A stretch of DNA of 64,000 bases, taken from contig CAWEZO010000002.1 in NCBI GenBank assembly GCA_963813635.1, positions 1 to 64,000 on the forward strand, written 5' to 3'. Positions 44,014-52,801 of the stretch are shown piece after piece. Position 1 is the first letter of the stretch, and the number at the start of each line of letters is the position of its first letter. Made by a program: the position numbers and the translations under genes. Origin of the DNA: JBBRZM01 sp963813635. GTDB lineage: Bacteria > Actinomycetota > Acidimicrobiia > IMCC26256 > JBBRZM01. The notes under the pieces were generated by a model. That model saw only the letters and a program-made list of their open reading frames with translations, had not been told where the DNA came from and made no database searches.

Positions 44014-45336
44014 TCAGCTGGACGGCCCGCCCGCGGCAGCTTGGTCTGTGTCGTCGCCCCGTCGGACCACCAGGCGCTCGGTAAATCCTGAGCCGAACGC
44101 GGCGAGCAGTGCGAACGGAACCGGATTGTCGTTTGGAACGAGGAGGCCGGCAAGTGCGCCGAGGTACACCGTCAGCCCGGCGATGGCGCCGATGACGGGT
44201 CGTGAAAGCGAGCCGACCAAAGCGCTCAGACGCAAGGGCACGCGAGTCCGGGGGCCCTGGCGCGTCACGCGCTGGAGCGCGCTGGTGATGCCGCCGAGTG
44301 CACCGAGCAGGATCGTGCCGGCGGCAACCCACCACCGTTGGAGTGGAGCACTTGGCCCGAGCTGATCGACGAACACGATGAACCCGGCGGCGAGCACGGC
44401 GAGGACGGGCGTCGCCATCAAGACCAGGATCGCCTGGTAGCGACGAAGAATGGCCACGTCGCGGTACTCGTTCGCGAACGACTCGTGCCGAATCCGCAGT
44501 GCATCGGCAAGCCGAACCTTCCGCATGTCGTCCGAAGCCTTGCTCCAGGAGTCCACGGCGAGGAGTTCGAGCACGGCCCCGCGCCGCCAGCCTGTGAGCT
44601 TCGACGACGCCTCGAGCCGGACGTCACTAGCCTCCGCGTCGCATTGCTCGCGGCTGAAGGCCTGTACCTCGAACTCATGCGCCCGGTGCAGCAGTGCCCA
44701 GCCGTCGTCGTACTCCTCCGCGCGGAGGTGCGACTCGGCAGCGTCGAGACAGCGTTCTGCAGCCACCAGCCAATCGGGCTCGTCGTCGGGGTGCACGCCC
44801 TTGCCGAGTTGCTCGATCCTGGCACGTTCGATCGCAACCCTCAGGTTCCCTCGCGTCGGGTGAGCGGGCACGAGCCGCTCGAACCAGCTGCGCCGCCCGA
44901 CGCGGTGTGACCCCACGAGCGGCTCCAGTAGACGCCGTTGCTGAGGGTAGGTCAGCCTCTGGCATGCAACCGCGGGCCGGAGCCAGTGCACGGACGCGAC
45001 CTCTTCCGGATCAGATGGACCGTCGACGTCACCCGTGTAGTCCATCCACCAGAACACGACGTACTTAGTGCCCTCCGTCGTCTGGTATGTGATGACGCCC
45101 GCCAGCTCGGCTGGCTCACCGTTGCAAACGGCTTCCTCCCGTACTTCGCGAACTGCCGCATGGAGGAGCGTCTCGTCCGCGTTGACGTGACCTTTGGGCA
45201 GCGTCCAATCACCGTCGTAGCGCTTCCGATGCACGACTGCGACACGCAGCTCGCCGTCGATGTGCCGACGAACGATCCCGCCGGCCTCGACGACGTCGCG
45301 ACGCGATCCGTCGGTACCGTCGGTCGCGGCTGTCAT
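44014..45336 (-). CDS. NUDIX domain fused to helical linker and four-helix membrane domain
   Basis: About 440 residues from ATG at 45336. Residues about 15-150 are a NUDIX domain with box GHVNADETLLHAAVREVREE followed by AV. Residues about 175-275 are helical and charged (DWLVAAERCLDAAESHLRAE, LHRAHEFEVQAFSREQC). The C-terminal third has four hydrophobic helices (AILVLMATPVLAVLAAGFIV, WVAAGTILLGALGGITSALQ, VIGAIAGLTVYLGALAGLLV, PFALLAAFGSGFTERLVVRR), a membrane module often seen at the end of multidomain bacterial conflict proteins. It is a single gene in the recombinase-rich region. A nucleotide-sensing membrane effector is an inference. Confidence 0.8.
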   Translation of the reverse strand: MTAATDGTDGSRRDVVEAGGIVRRHIDGELRVAVVHRKRYDGDWTLPKGHVNADETLLHAAVREVREEAVCNGEPAELAGVITYQTTEGTKYVVFWWMDYTGDVDGPSDPEEVASVHWLRPAVACQRLTYPQQRRLLEPLVGSHRVGRRSWFERLVPAHPTRGNLRVAIERARIEQLGKGVHPDDEPDWLVAAERCLDAAESHLRAEEYDDGWALLHRAHEFEVQAFSREQCDAEASDVRLEASSKLTGWRRGAVLELLAVDSWSKASDDMRKVRLADALRIRHESFANEYRDVAILRRYQAILVLMATPVLAVLAAGFIVFVDQLGPSAPLQRWWVAAGTILLGALGGITSALQRVTRQGPRTRVPLRLSALVGSLSRPVIGAIAGLTVYLGALAGLLVPNDNPVPFALLAAFGSGFTERLVVRRGDDTDQAAAGGPSS

Positions 45337-45826
45337 CGCCACCCCTGGTTGGCCACGGCCACCCACACTAGAGAAGCTCGCGGGCGGCGGGTACTTTGCG
45401 ACATTTGGAGTTGCACCGTTTGCGTGGACACCTGATTCTGGGGGAGACCCTCGAGGAGGAGGGCCGCGTGGCCCGTCCAGCGAAGTATCCGCCCGAGTTC
45501 CGTCGCGAGGCTGTCGTAAGCGTGTCGGAGGAACGCGCGGTCTTGATAACTCACCGTCGCGCTGCGAGGGGAGCTCAACGATGAAGCCGTGTGAAGTGGC
45601 CCCAAGCTGCGAGGATCACGCGACGTCGAGGAACCTGCGAAGCGCGTCGCATGATCGTGCCGAGCAGCTCGCACGAGGAGCTCGGCATTGGGCCCCTGAC
45701 CGGGAAGGTGCTCACTGAGGGCAGCTTGGCGAGCAGGATCGACGGGACCTGGCGCGCGAATCCCCGAGCGAGCAGCGATCCGCGGACGTCGGTCGGCCCG
45801 TCGTGCCGCCTTCCTGGACCCGGAGC
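45337..45826. other. Intergenic with transposase fragment
   Basis: Apart from the IS3-like OrfA start near 45469 there is no supported gene in this 490-bp stretch, which separates the NUDIX fusion and the first lipoprotein. Confidence 0.4.
45413..45545 (+). mobile_element. IS3-family end and OrfA start fragment
   Basis: After GAGGAGGGCC the GTG at 45469 starts VARPAKYPPEFRREAVVSVS, a typical IS3/IS911 OrfA N-terminus. Homology is lost after about 20 codons. The preceding TGCACCGTTTGCGTGG may be the element's terminal sequence. Confidence 0.55.
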
Positions 45827-46645
45827 TCAGTGCCCCGCGGCCTTCACAGCGCTGACGGTGAACCGCTCCACGCTCCGGGTGTGGCCGCCGGTCGACGCGC
45901 TGACCATGAGCACCGGGTCCGTGGTCGGGGAGAACGTTATCGTCGCCGACCACGGAGAGCTCGTCCCGCCTGCGGGGACGCAGCAGAACTCACCGAGAGA
46001 GCCGTTCGCGTGTAGCTGCTGGAGGTGGACCTTGATGCTCTCGTCGACGCCCGAGATCCGCCCGCCCACCTTGAGCGGCGAGGTGATCGTGGAGCCATAT
46101 GCGGGGAGCGTCAGGCTGAAGGTCGTGTCGTCGGTGCCGACGACCTCCCACGGCGCGTCGCCGCCCGTCCCGTACCGGACCAGGTGCACGATCGCCGCCG
46201 TTGTCAGGCGGTTGGTGTCGGGGACGACTGAGCCGACCGAGACGTGTGCACCCTTGGCGTCGGTGCTCGTCGCCACGACCTTGTCGACCTCGGTGTACCC
46301 GAGGAACTGGGCGAACGCGAGCGCAGTCGCCCCCGCGTCGAGATGCCACGGCTGGTGCCCTCCGGACCGGTAGCTCTGCTGCCAGGCCTGCACCTCCTGC
46401 ACGCTCTGGAACGGGAAGAGCGGCAACAACGGCGGCGCCAGCACGTCCCCACGAACCGTCGTGGTTGTCGACGGGAACACAGTGGTCGTGCTCAGCGGCG
46501 GCTTGGTGGTCGTCGTGCGCTTGGTCGTCGAGGTCACCTGCTTGGTGGAGGTCCCCCCGTCACACGCGACCGCGGCGATCACGAGCCCGGCGACAAGCGC
46601 CGCCATCCACCTCGAACTCCGGCGGTGAAGCGGTACATGATGCAC
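45827..46645 (-). CDS. Lipoprotein with Thr-rich linker and Gmad2-like Ig domain
   Basis: A 272-residue exported protein. The signal SRWMAALVAGLVIAAVAC ends in a lipobox Cys, followed by a Thr/Lys linker (STTKRTTTTKPPLSTTTVFP). The middle has QEVQAWQQSYRSGGHQPWHL and FAQFLGYTEVDKVVATSTDA. The C-terminal 90 residues (FSLTLPAYGSTITSPLKVGG, ISGVDESIKVHLQQL) resemble the immunoglobulin-like Gmad2 domain of spore and cell-surface proteins. Start is GTG at 46645 with gaggggtgaag. Anchored outside the membrane; function unknown. Confidence 0.75.
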   Translation of the reverse strand: MHHVPLHRRSSRWMAALVAGLVIAAVACDGGTSTKQVTSTTKRTTTTKPPLSTTTVFPSTTTTVRGDVLAPPLLPLFPFQSVQEVQAWQQSYRSGGHQPWHLDAGATALAFAQFLGYTEVDKVVATSTDAKGAHVSVGSVVPDTNRLTTAAIVHLVRYGTGGDAPWEVVGTDDTTFSLTLPAYGSTITSPLKVGGRISGVDESIKVHLQQLHANGSLGEFCCVPAGGTSSPWSATITFSPTTDPVLMVSASTGGHTRSVERFTVSAVKAAGH

Positions 46646-47000
46646 CCTTCACCCCTCTCCACACGGGACATCCATCCCTCGCTCGAGCGTAGCGACCGCC
46701 CGGCGCACCGACCAGGGCTGAAATACCATCGTCGACAGCGCTTGGCGCGTCTGCGCGTGCAACCGCGTACTCGAGTGGTGCGTCAATACCGACCCGAACC
46801 TCGCGCCGCGCACCTCGGCGACGGTCACCACGAGACGCGTACCGCCCGGGGCTTCGATCACGATTGCTTCGCATCCCGGCGTGGGAGCACCAGCTCCGTG
46901 CCCTCTTGGTCTCCGGCTGATCTAGCGGTCGACCCCCATTAGCGATTAACGCGCCCCGTCGTGACGAACACCACCTGCGATTCCCGACGGAGCTGAACCC
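46646..47000. other. Intergenic
   Basis: 355 bp between two lipoprotein genes on the same strand. No supported gene; it should contain the promoter of the 45827-46645 gene, but I see no clear boxes. Confidence 0.4.
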
Positions 47001-48059
47001 TTACCCGCCGAGGCGGTAGCGAACGAGACGGGCGCCGCTCCAGTCCTGATGCTCGAGGACGTAGGCGCCCGTCGCGTCGGCTTGCACGAACTGGTAGTTG
47101 CTCAGCGCGTGGTACGGAAAGCTGACTGCTCGGGCGACTCCGTGGGAGGTGAGGCGGGCGATGAGGAGACGCGGCGACTCGAAGCCGTACGCGTAGACGA
47201 CCACGACGGTTGCGTCAGGCAGCGCGGTGACGAGAATCGGGAGGGCCCCACCGGTGCTCGGGGGTACGACGTCCCAGGTGCGAAGTGCTGCACCGGGCTC
47301 GGTCCGGTAGGTGATGCGCGTGCTCGCGCCGTTCACCGTCGCCGTCGGTTCCGCGGGCAGGTTCGGGTTCGGGAGCGGAGCGCCGGTGGCGGTGACATAC
47401 GGCAGGGGCCGCGCGCTGCCCGCCTCGTCGACCACCGCCGTCGGGGTGAACACGATCGGTGTGCCCATCTGGGAGTTGGCCTGACCGCTCGGCCCCGCAA
47501 GGCGTTGGCCGACGCGGGGCCCGGCCGTCGCGAAGGCGTTGATGCCCAACGCGGCGCGCTCCTGGCAGGCGATATAGAGGACGGCCTGTGGGCCGAGGCG
47601 GAGGTTGCCGTCGCACAGGTCGGGCGCGGCCGGGCTGGGGCGGCGGGTCCCGGCAGGGACCGCGACCGGCACGAGCCGCCGGTTGACCACGTCGACGATC
47701 AGGGCCGTCTCGTCCTGAGTCAGCACGAACCCGGCCGGCGTGATGTTGTCGGCTTGCTGTCCGGGCACGAAGCCCAACTGATCGGGCCCGCTCCCGAACG
47801 TGAACGTCGCTACGACCGCGTCGGGAGGGACATCCACACGGGCCGCGGAACCTGCGAGGTCGACGTTCACGACGCCCGGCGGGGCCGGATCAGTGGTTGG
47901 GACCGGCGTCGTGGCTGGCGGTGAGGTCGTCGTGATCCGCCGGGTCGTGGTCGTCGTTGCCTTCCGGGTGGTGCGCGTCGAGCTGGATTTCGAGCCGCCG
48001 GAGCAGCCGGCCGTCGCGGCCAAGGCAACGGCAAGCGAGGCAACGACGAAGCGACGCAT
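47001..48059 (-). CDS. Secreted lipoprotein, beta-rich
   Basis: A 352-residue protein. The signal MRRFVVASLAVALAATAGCS has a lipobox (TAGC) and is followed by a Ser/Thr/Arg linker (STRTTRKATTTTTRRITTTS) and a beta-rich body (AVVATFTFGSGPDQLGFVPG, ILVTALPDATVVVVYAYGFE). I do not recognise the domain. ATG at 48059 has aggagggtgcg upstream. The linker resembles that of the neighbouring lipoprotein, so the two may belong together. Confidence 0.72.
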   Translation of the reverse strand: MRRFVVASLAVALAATAGCSGGSKSSSTRTTRKATTTTTRRITTTSPPATTPVPTTDPAPPGVVNVDLAGSAARVDVPPDAVVATFTFGSGPDQLGFVPGQQADNITPAGFVLTQDETALIVDVVNRRLVPVAVPAGTRRPSPAAPDLCDGNLRLGPQAVLYIACQERAALGINAFATAGPRVGQRLAGPSGQANSQMGTPIVFTPTAVVDEAGSARPLPYVTATGAPLPNPNLPAEPTATVNGASTRITYRTEPGAALRTWDVVPPSTGGALPILVTALPDATVVVVYAYGFESPRLLIARLTSHGVARAVSFPYHALSNYQFVQADATGAYVLEHQDWSGARLVRYRLGG

Positions 48060-48129
48060 CGCACCCTCCTCGTACACGAATCCACGCGGACGTCTTCCGC
48101 GGCTCCAGTCTGGACGGCCCACTTGCAAG

Positions 48130-48290
48130 GGGTAGGGGCGTTGGTCCCTTGAATCGCCCCGGTCTCGTCGAGGCTCTGATGTGCCCCGCGGCGATTCAGC
48201 GCGTCGACGGAATCGTGGGGCCGTTCGTGGTTGTAGTCGATGACCCAGGCCCTGATCGCAGCGAGGGCCTCACGTCAAACAACGTCGTCG
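48130..48290 (-). mobile_element. IS3-family transposase C-terminal fragment
   Basis: The minus strand reads EALAAIRAWVIDYNHERPHD, then SVDALNRRGAHQSLDETGAI. Y-N-x-E-R-P-H is the end of the IS3-type integrase core. About 45 codons remain, with no frame upstream. Together with 48291-48459, which holds no gene, it fills the gap before the VOC gene. Confidence 0.6.
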
Positions 48291-48459
48291 GGCGCGGATC
48301 GCAGATCGCCCGTCGGAAAGGGCGTCGGTGCCAAGGTGCCCTCGCCGCCACCGACTGAGGTCGATGTCGGCAGCACCTCTTGAAGCGACTCCACCCAGAT
48401 CGCCCGTACTCCTGGTGACAAACTGGCTGCACCGTTTGACCTCACGCGAGGAGGCTCCC

Positions 48460-48846
48460 ATGGCTGGCAAGGTGGTCCACTTCGAGATCCCGATCGATAA
48501 CGGCGACCGCGCCACAGCGTTCTACGAGCAGGCTTTCGGCTGGAGCCTCGAGCGATGGGGGCCGGTCGAGTACTGGACAACAACCGCCGGCGAGGGCGAC
48601 GGTATCGGCGGCGCGCTGGCCAAACGCAGCGACGACGTCCCATCGCTCATGTTCTACATAGAAGTCGGCGACATCGACTCGGCGCTGGAGGCGGTGGAAA
48701 CTGCCGGCGGGACCCGCCTGACTGAGCGGATGCCCATTCCCACCGTCGGCTGGTCCGCCTTCTTTGAGGACACCGAAGCCAACAAGGTCGGACTCTTCCA
48801 GGCCGATCCGAACGTTCCGATGCCCGAAGACGGCATCGCCGGCTGA
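48460..48846 (+). CDS. VOC family protein
   Basis: A 128-residue glyoxalase-fold protein: KVVHFEIPIDNGDRATAFYE, QAFGWSLERWGPVEYWTTTA, LMFYIEVGDIDSALEAVETA and GWSAFFEDTEANKVGLFQAD. It matches the small stand-alone VOC type (Cfp30B-like half). ATG at 48460 has gaggagg at 48448. It lies immediately upstream of a recombinase-end motif. Confidence 0.85.
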   Translation: MAGKVVHFEIPIDNGDRATAFYEQAFGWSLERWGPVEYWTTTAGEGDGIGGALAKRSDDVPSLMFYIEVGDIDSALEAVETAGGTRLTERMPIPTVGWSAFFEDTEANKVGLFQADPNVPMPEDGIAG

Positions 48847-49333
48847 CCACTGCCCCGATCGACCGCGCGGACCCACGGGACCTTCACGTGAACAGACCGG
48901 GCCACAGATGCATCCCCACCGCCCAATCCAACGCTTGTTCTGTGTCGGAGGGGGGACTTGCGGCTTGAAGCAACGCCCCTTCTGACGCGGTCCGTACTGC
49001 TCGCGGCGTGAAAGTCGACGAGCACCCACTGCGGCGGAATTCTCCCGGGACTCTCGCGATTCGTCCCTGAACGACTCCCGACACGGTTGCACTCGGCGCC
49101 GGCGGTGCAGGCTCGGTCGCGAGCTCTCATGGGACGCTCGCGCGCGGCCTCGGCGCGCTGCGCCGGTTCGGGCCTCGAGCCGAGTGTTCCGGGCGTGCAT
49201 GACACCGCGTTACGCGCCGCGATTCAGAGCCGGGTTCGGTCGACAGTGTCCTTGAAGGGGTGAGGTGAGAAGGCGAGCCGCAGTGCCTGCTCGTTCGGCC
49301 CGCCTGAGCTCATCGATTCAGCGCGGTGGTAGC
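48847..49333. other. Intergenic, contains recombinase-end site 3
   Basis: No gene is supported in these 487 bp. They include the motif at 48942-49011 and a CGACTCCCG element at 49072-49080 resembling those around 53-56 kb. Confidence 0.4.
48942..49011 (+). repeat. Recombinase-end/att-like motif, site 3
   Basis: GTGTCGGAGGGGGGACTTGC begins the block; with the next bases it matches site 2 almost base for base (ttgcggcttgaagcaac). In one frame it gives CRRGDLRLEATPLLTRSVLL and stops with TGA at 49009-49011. No recombinase body precedes it, so it is an orphan end. Confidence 0.65.
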
Positions 49334-50218
49334 TCAGCCAGCGGTGTTGACGGTCCGGCTGACTCGTGTGGTGTCGAACGCCCTGATCAGTCCGGCGATC
49401 TCGTCCTCGTGGTCTTCGAGGGCGAAGTGGCCGGTGTCGAGGAGATGCAGCTCGGCGTCGGGCACATCGCGCACGAAGGCCTTGCCGCCCTCGGGCGTGA
49501 AGATGGGGTCATGTGCGCCCCACACGATGAGGGTTGCTGGCCGGTGACGGCGCAGGTACTCGTGCCAGGTGGGGTATTGCTCGGGATTGGTGCGGTAGTC
49601 GTAGAAGAGGTCCAAGTTGATTCGCCGCGCGTTCGGCCTCGCCAGGACGGCGAGGTCGAGGTTCCAGTTGTCGGGGCTGATGCGCTCGGGGTCGCGGGTG
49701 CCTTCGGTGTAGATCCATTTGACGCCGTCAGGCTCAAGGAAGGTGTGGAGCGGCTTCTCGGTCTCGGGTGTGCGGTTGTGCCAGAGGGCGTCGCGGAGTG
49801 CGTCCCAGACGCCGGTAAACCCTTCCTCGTAGGCGTTGCCGTTCTGGATGACGAGGAAGTCGACGGCCTGCGGGCGGCGGAGCGCGAGCCGGAAGCCCAC
49901 GGGGGCTCCGTAGTCCTGCATGAACAGGCCGTAGCGCGACAGTCCGAGGTGGTCTACGAGCGCCTCGACCGTGGCGGCGAGGTGATCGAAGGTGTAGGTC
50001 CACTCGTCGGGGTCGGGCGCTTCGCTGTTCCCGAAGCCCGGGTAGTCCGGCGCGACCAGGTGGAATCGGTCGGCGAGCGCCTTCATCAGGTGGCGGTACA
50101 TAAACGACGACGCCGGGAATCCGTGGAGGAGCAGAAGGGCCGGGCTGGCCGGGTTACCGGCTTCGCGATAGGCGACGTTCACCCCGGCGACGGCTGCGGA
50201 TCGGTACCGAACGGACAT
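49334..50218 (-). CDS. Alpha/beta hydrolase, haloalkane dehalogenase/epoxide hydrolase type
   Basis: A 294-residue hydrolase. The oxyanion motif is LLLLHGFPASSFMYRHLM, the nucleophile is Asp in YGLFMQDYGAPVGFRLAL (as in haloalkane dehalogenases and epoxide hydrolases), the acid is in VWGAHDPIFTPEGG and the base is His in LLDTGHFALEDHEDEI. Start ATG at 50218. It is the third gene after DUF1059 and a diiron protein, which suggests a small catabolic or biosynthetic operon. The substrate is unknown. Confidence 0.85.
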   Translation of the reverse strand: MSVRYRSAAVAGVNVAYREAGNPASPALLLLHGFPASSFMYRHLMKALADRFHLVAPDYPGFGNSEAPDPDEWTYTFDHLAATVEALVDHLGLSRYGLFMQDYGAPVGFRLALRRPQAVDFLVIQNGNAYEEGFTGVWDALRDALWHNRTPETEKPLHTFLEPDGVKWIYTEGTRDPERISPDNWNLDLAVLARPNARRINLDLFYDYRTNPEQYPTWHEYLRRHRPATLIVWGAHDPIFTPEGGKAFVRDVPDAELHLLDTGHFALEDHEDEIAGLIRAFDTTRVSRTVNTAG

Positions 50219-50266
50219 GGCTGTTCTCCATTCGAATAGACGTGGTTGCCCACGGATGGGGTGTAT

Positions 50267-51181
50267 TCAGGCGGCGAGTGCCCGCGCAGCGGTTGCGATC
50301 TTGGCGGTGCCGGTGGTGGTGATTTGCTCGACGATCCGGACGAAGTTGGGGTGTTGGAGCCCGGAGACGAGGAAGGTCCAGCGGTAGGCGCGCCGCTGGT
50401 GGGTGCGGATCTCGTCGCGCTCGTCGTTGGTGAAGGTACGGCGGGAGGCCCGCTGCAGCGCGTCGATATCAAGTTCGATCTGCTGGCCGAGGAGCCCGTC
50501 GACGGCGCCGCCCAGTTCGAGCAGTTGGTCGATCGCCTGCTCTCGCTCGTCGGTGGTGAGCTGGCCGGCGACCTCGTCGATGAGGAGGATGTCCATGCGG
50601 GCGTGACGTGATTCGTCGATCCAATGGAAGCGGAGGATGTCCCGGAACAGCTCATCGAGCTCGGCGCGGTCTTGGACGTGTTCGGTGTAGTGGAGTTGGG
50701 TGAACCATTCGATCATGCTGGTAAGCAGCAGGGCCGTGAGCGGCGAGGCGTCGAGGACGACTTTGGCGACCTCTTCGCGCCCCGGGACCAGGCCGCAGGT
50801 CACCCGGAAGCCGGCCTCGAACTGCTCGCTGGCCCGGCGCAGCATCTCTTGGTGCTTGACCTCTTCTTCTGCGAAGCGCAGCAGCGACCACAGCCGGGTT
50901 TCGTCGCCGTAGACGTCGGTGCGGGCGCGGTCGATCACGAGGGGAACGATGTACTCCTCCACGAAGGCGAAGATGTGGCAGTAGCTGTTGCCGCGGATCT
51001 GGTTGAGCATCTGCTTTTCGTCACCGGTGAGGCAGCCGATGGCGTTCACACCGGCGATCCTGTCGGGCAGGAACGGCTTGTCGAAGTCCAGGTGCCGGCC
51101 ACGGAAGCAGTCCTCCACGGTCCAGGCCTTGGTCACCGATCCCTTTAGGCAGGCCTCATAGCTGTAGTCGTGGGTCAACAT
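50267..51181 (-). CDS. Ferritin-like diiron protein, oxygenase candidate
   Basis: A 304-residue helical protein with a likely diiron site: a Glu in HIFAFVEEYIVPLVIDRA, E-x-x-H in RFAEEEVKHQEMLRRASEQF, a Glu in SMIEWFTQLHYTEHVQDRAE and D-E-S-R-H in LRFHWIDESRHARMD. The pattern is that of diiron oxygenases and desaturase-like proteins of the AurF type. ATG at 51181. It lies 35 bp after the DUF1059 gene and 48 bp before the hydrolase, all on one strand, facing away from the BTAD regulator. Confidence 0.78.
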   Translation of the reverse strand: MLTHDYSYEACLKGSVTKAWTVEDCFRGRHLDFDKPFLPDRIAGVNAIGCLTGDEKQMLNQIRGNSYCHIFAFVEEYIVPLVIDRARTDVYGDETRLWSLLRFAEEEVKHQEMLRRASEQFEAGFRVTCGLVPGREEVAKVVLDASPLTALLLTSMIEWFTQLHYTEHVQDRAELDELFRDILRFHWIDESRHARMDILLIDEVAGQLTTDEREQAIDQLLELGGAVDGLLGQQIELDIDALQRASRRTFTNDERDEIRTHQRRAYRWTFLVSGLQHPNFVRIVEQITTTGTAKIATAARALAA

Positions 51182-51216
51182 GGATCTCCTTCCGTTCGTC
51201 GTCGGGTTGGCGCCGC

Positions 51217-51366
51217 TCACACCGGCACCGCCAACGACAGGACCTGCTCGCGGGTGAGCTCCATGCCGTGGGCCTCGCGAGCGTGCTTCCGGGCGGCGGC
51301 CACGAGCTCGTCGTCCGAGTCGCCCCGCACGACGCGTCCGCAGTCGCAGTTGATGATCTTCGTCAT
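51217..51366 (-). CDS. DUF1059-like small protein
   Basis: A 49-residue protein from ATG at 51366: MTKIINCDCGRVVRGDSDDE, LVAAARKHAREAHGMELTRE, QVLSLAVPV. C-x-C near the start and His-Ala-Arg-Glu-Ala-His are the DUF1059 marks, possibly a small metal-binding fold. It is the first gene of the diiron/hydrolase operon and divergent from the BTAD regulator. Confidence 0.8.
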   Translation of the reverse strand: MTKIINCDCGRVVRGDSDDELVAAARKHAREAHGMELTREQVLSLAVPV

Positions 51367-51438
51367 GCGAACCTCCCCTGAGGGTCAGTGCGACACTAGG
51401 AAACAGCGTTTGGTGGTCGGTTGGAAAGGAGCTGGCGA

Positions 51439-52194
51439 GTGTCTGGGACAGTGCGGGTACGGCTGCTTGGCCGGTTGGGGATCGAGCACGGGCAACGCTG
51501 GCTCGATGGCTCCGCGCTTCCCGGCCGCCAGGGGCGCATCGTCCTCGCCTACCTCGCGCTGTGCCATTACCCCGTTTCCCGGGACGAGCTGGCGGACCTC
51601 GTGTGGCCCGACGCGCTCACCGCGGCGTGGGAGCGCGACCTGTCGGCAGTCGTCTCCAAGGTGCGCGCCGCCCTCGACTCCGTCGACCTCGGCTCGCTGC
51701 TGCACGGCGCGCTCGGCTGCTACGAGCTCCAGCTTCCCCCCACCTCCAGGGTCGACGTCGAGGATGCCGTGCGGTTCGTCGAGGACGCCGAGTCAGCGTG
51801 GCGCGTCGGGAACCGCGACGTCGCCCTACCGGCGGCCGCCACAGCCGCCAACCTCGCCCGGCGGCCATTCCTGCCAGCCGAGCGCGGCCTGTGGATCGAG
51901 CGGCGGCGCGATGACCTGCGAGCCACGCTGCTACGCGCCCTCGACCTGCTCGCACAAGGCCTGACCGTGGGCCCATATAAGGACGACGCCCTCCGCTACA
52001 CAAAGGAAGCCGTCGCGCTGGACCCATACCGCGAGAGCAGCTACGTCCAACTCATGCGCGTACACATGAGCCAGGGGAACCGGGCCGAAGCCCTCCGGGC
52101 ATACGAGCAATGCCGAGCAATCCTCGCCGACGACCTCGGCGTGACCCCCTCATCACAGACGGAAGCTGTCTACCGCGAGGTGCTCGGTCCCTGA
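51439..52194 (+). CDS. BTAD/SARP-type transcriptional regulator
   Basis: A 251-residue protein. Residues 1-95 are an OmpR-like winged helix (VRVRLLGRLGIEHGQRWLDG, HYPVSRDELADLVWPDALTA) and residues about 100-245 are a bacterial transcriptional activation domain (RRDDLRATLLRALDLLAQGL, AVALDPYRESSYVQLMRVHM, QGNRAEALRAYEQCR). Start is GTG at 51439 with aaggag before it. SARP-type activators usually switch on adjacent pathway genes, here probably the divergent DUF1059/diiron/hydrolase operon. Confidence 0.85.
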   Translation: MSGTVRVRLLGRLGIEHGQRWLDGSALPGRQGRIVLAYLALCHYPVSRDELADLVWPDALTAAWERDLSAVVSKVRAALDSVDLGSLLHGALGCYELQLPPTSRVDVEDAVRFVEDAESAWRVGNRDVALPAAATAANLARRPFLPAERGLWIERRRDDLRATLLRALDLLAQGLTVGPYKDDALRYTKEAVALDPYRESSYVQLMRVHMSQGNRAEALRAYEQCRAILADDLGVTPSSQTEAVYREVLGP

Positions 52195-52246
52195 CGGAAT
52201 ACCAGGCACGCACCGGATGCCCCCTCGGAACGCGTTCGAGGAGCTT

Positions 52247-52377
52247 GACGCGAAAACACCCGAGGTTCACATTCGCCTCGGCCGGAAACCGAACATATGT
52301 TCGGGGTGTCGGAGGGGGGACTTGTCGACCAGCGCCACGCGATTTCGCTGACGCGGACCGTCTCGTTGGCGGTATGA
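52247..52377 (+). pseudogene. Orphan serine recombinase C-terminus with end motif, site 4
   Basis: Before the motif the plus strand reads AKTPEVHIRLGRKPNICSGC, then RRGDL, the expected end of a serine recombinase (compare YNPERNEVRLGVDPVAS in the intact one). GTGTCGGAGGGGGGACTTG begins at 52306 and the block ends CTGACGCGGACCGTCTCG and TGA at 52375-52377. Nothing else of the recombinase remains. Confidence 0.6.
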
Positions 52378-52393
52378 ACTGGAGGGCCGGGAG

Positions 52394-52801
52394 CTACGGC
52401 GCGGGTTCGTGCACGAGGCGCGCGCCGAGCCATTCGGCAGCGCGATCCTCGTCCCACTCCCCCGCTGCGATCGCCAATACCGCCTGCTCGGCATCATCGA
52501 CCGAGGGACGCTCGGACCATGACCATCCGTTGATCTCCACGAACAGCCGCAGCGCCACCCACGCCGCGCGCTTGTTCCCGTCAGGCAACGGATGGTTTTT
52601 GGCGAGCCGCACGATCAATACGGCGGCCTTGTCGACGAATTCGGGATAGAACTCCGTCTCGCCGAACCCCGCCGCCGGCGCATGCAGCGCCGAGTCGGCC
52701 AGGTCCAGGTTCGCGACCTTCATGACCGTCGCCGGATCGAGGTCGGTGACCTCGGCGGCGATCGCGATGTAGTCGGCGAGGTCGAGGTACTCGACGGTCA
52801 C
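52394..52801 (-). CDS. doc: Doc-type (Fic fold) toxin, death-on-curing family
   Basis: A 135-residue Fic/Doc protein. The catalytic loop is HPLPDGNKRAAW (His70, Asp-Gly-Asn-Lys-Arg), and VEYLDLADYIAIAAEVTDLD is typical of Doc. Members phosphorylate or adenylylate a target such as EF-Tu. Start is GTG at 52801, overlapping the antitoxin stop by 4 bp. Confidence 0.9.
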   Translation of the reverse strand: MTVEYLDLADYIAIAAEVTDLDPATVMKVANLDLADSALHAPAAGFGETEFYPEFVDKAAVLIVRLAKNHPLPDGNKRAAWVALRLFVEINGWSWSERPSVDDAEQAVLAIAAGEWDEDRAAEWLGARLVHEPAP

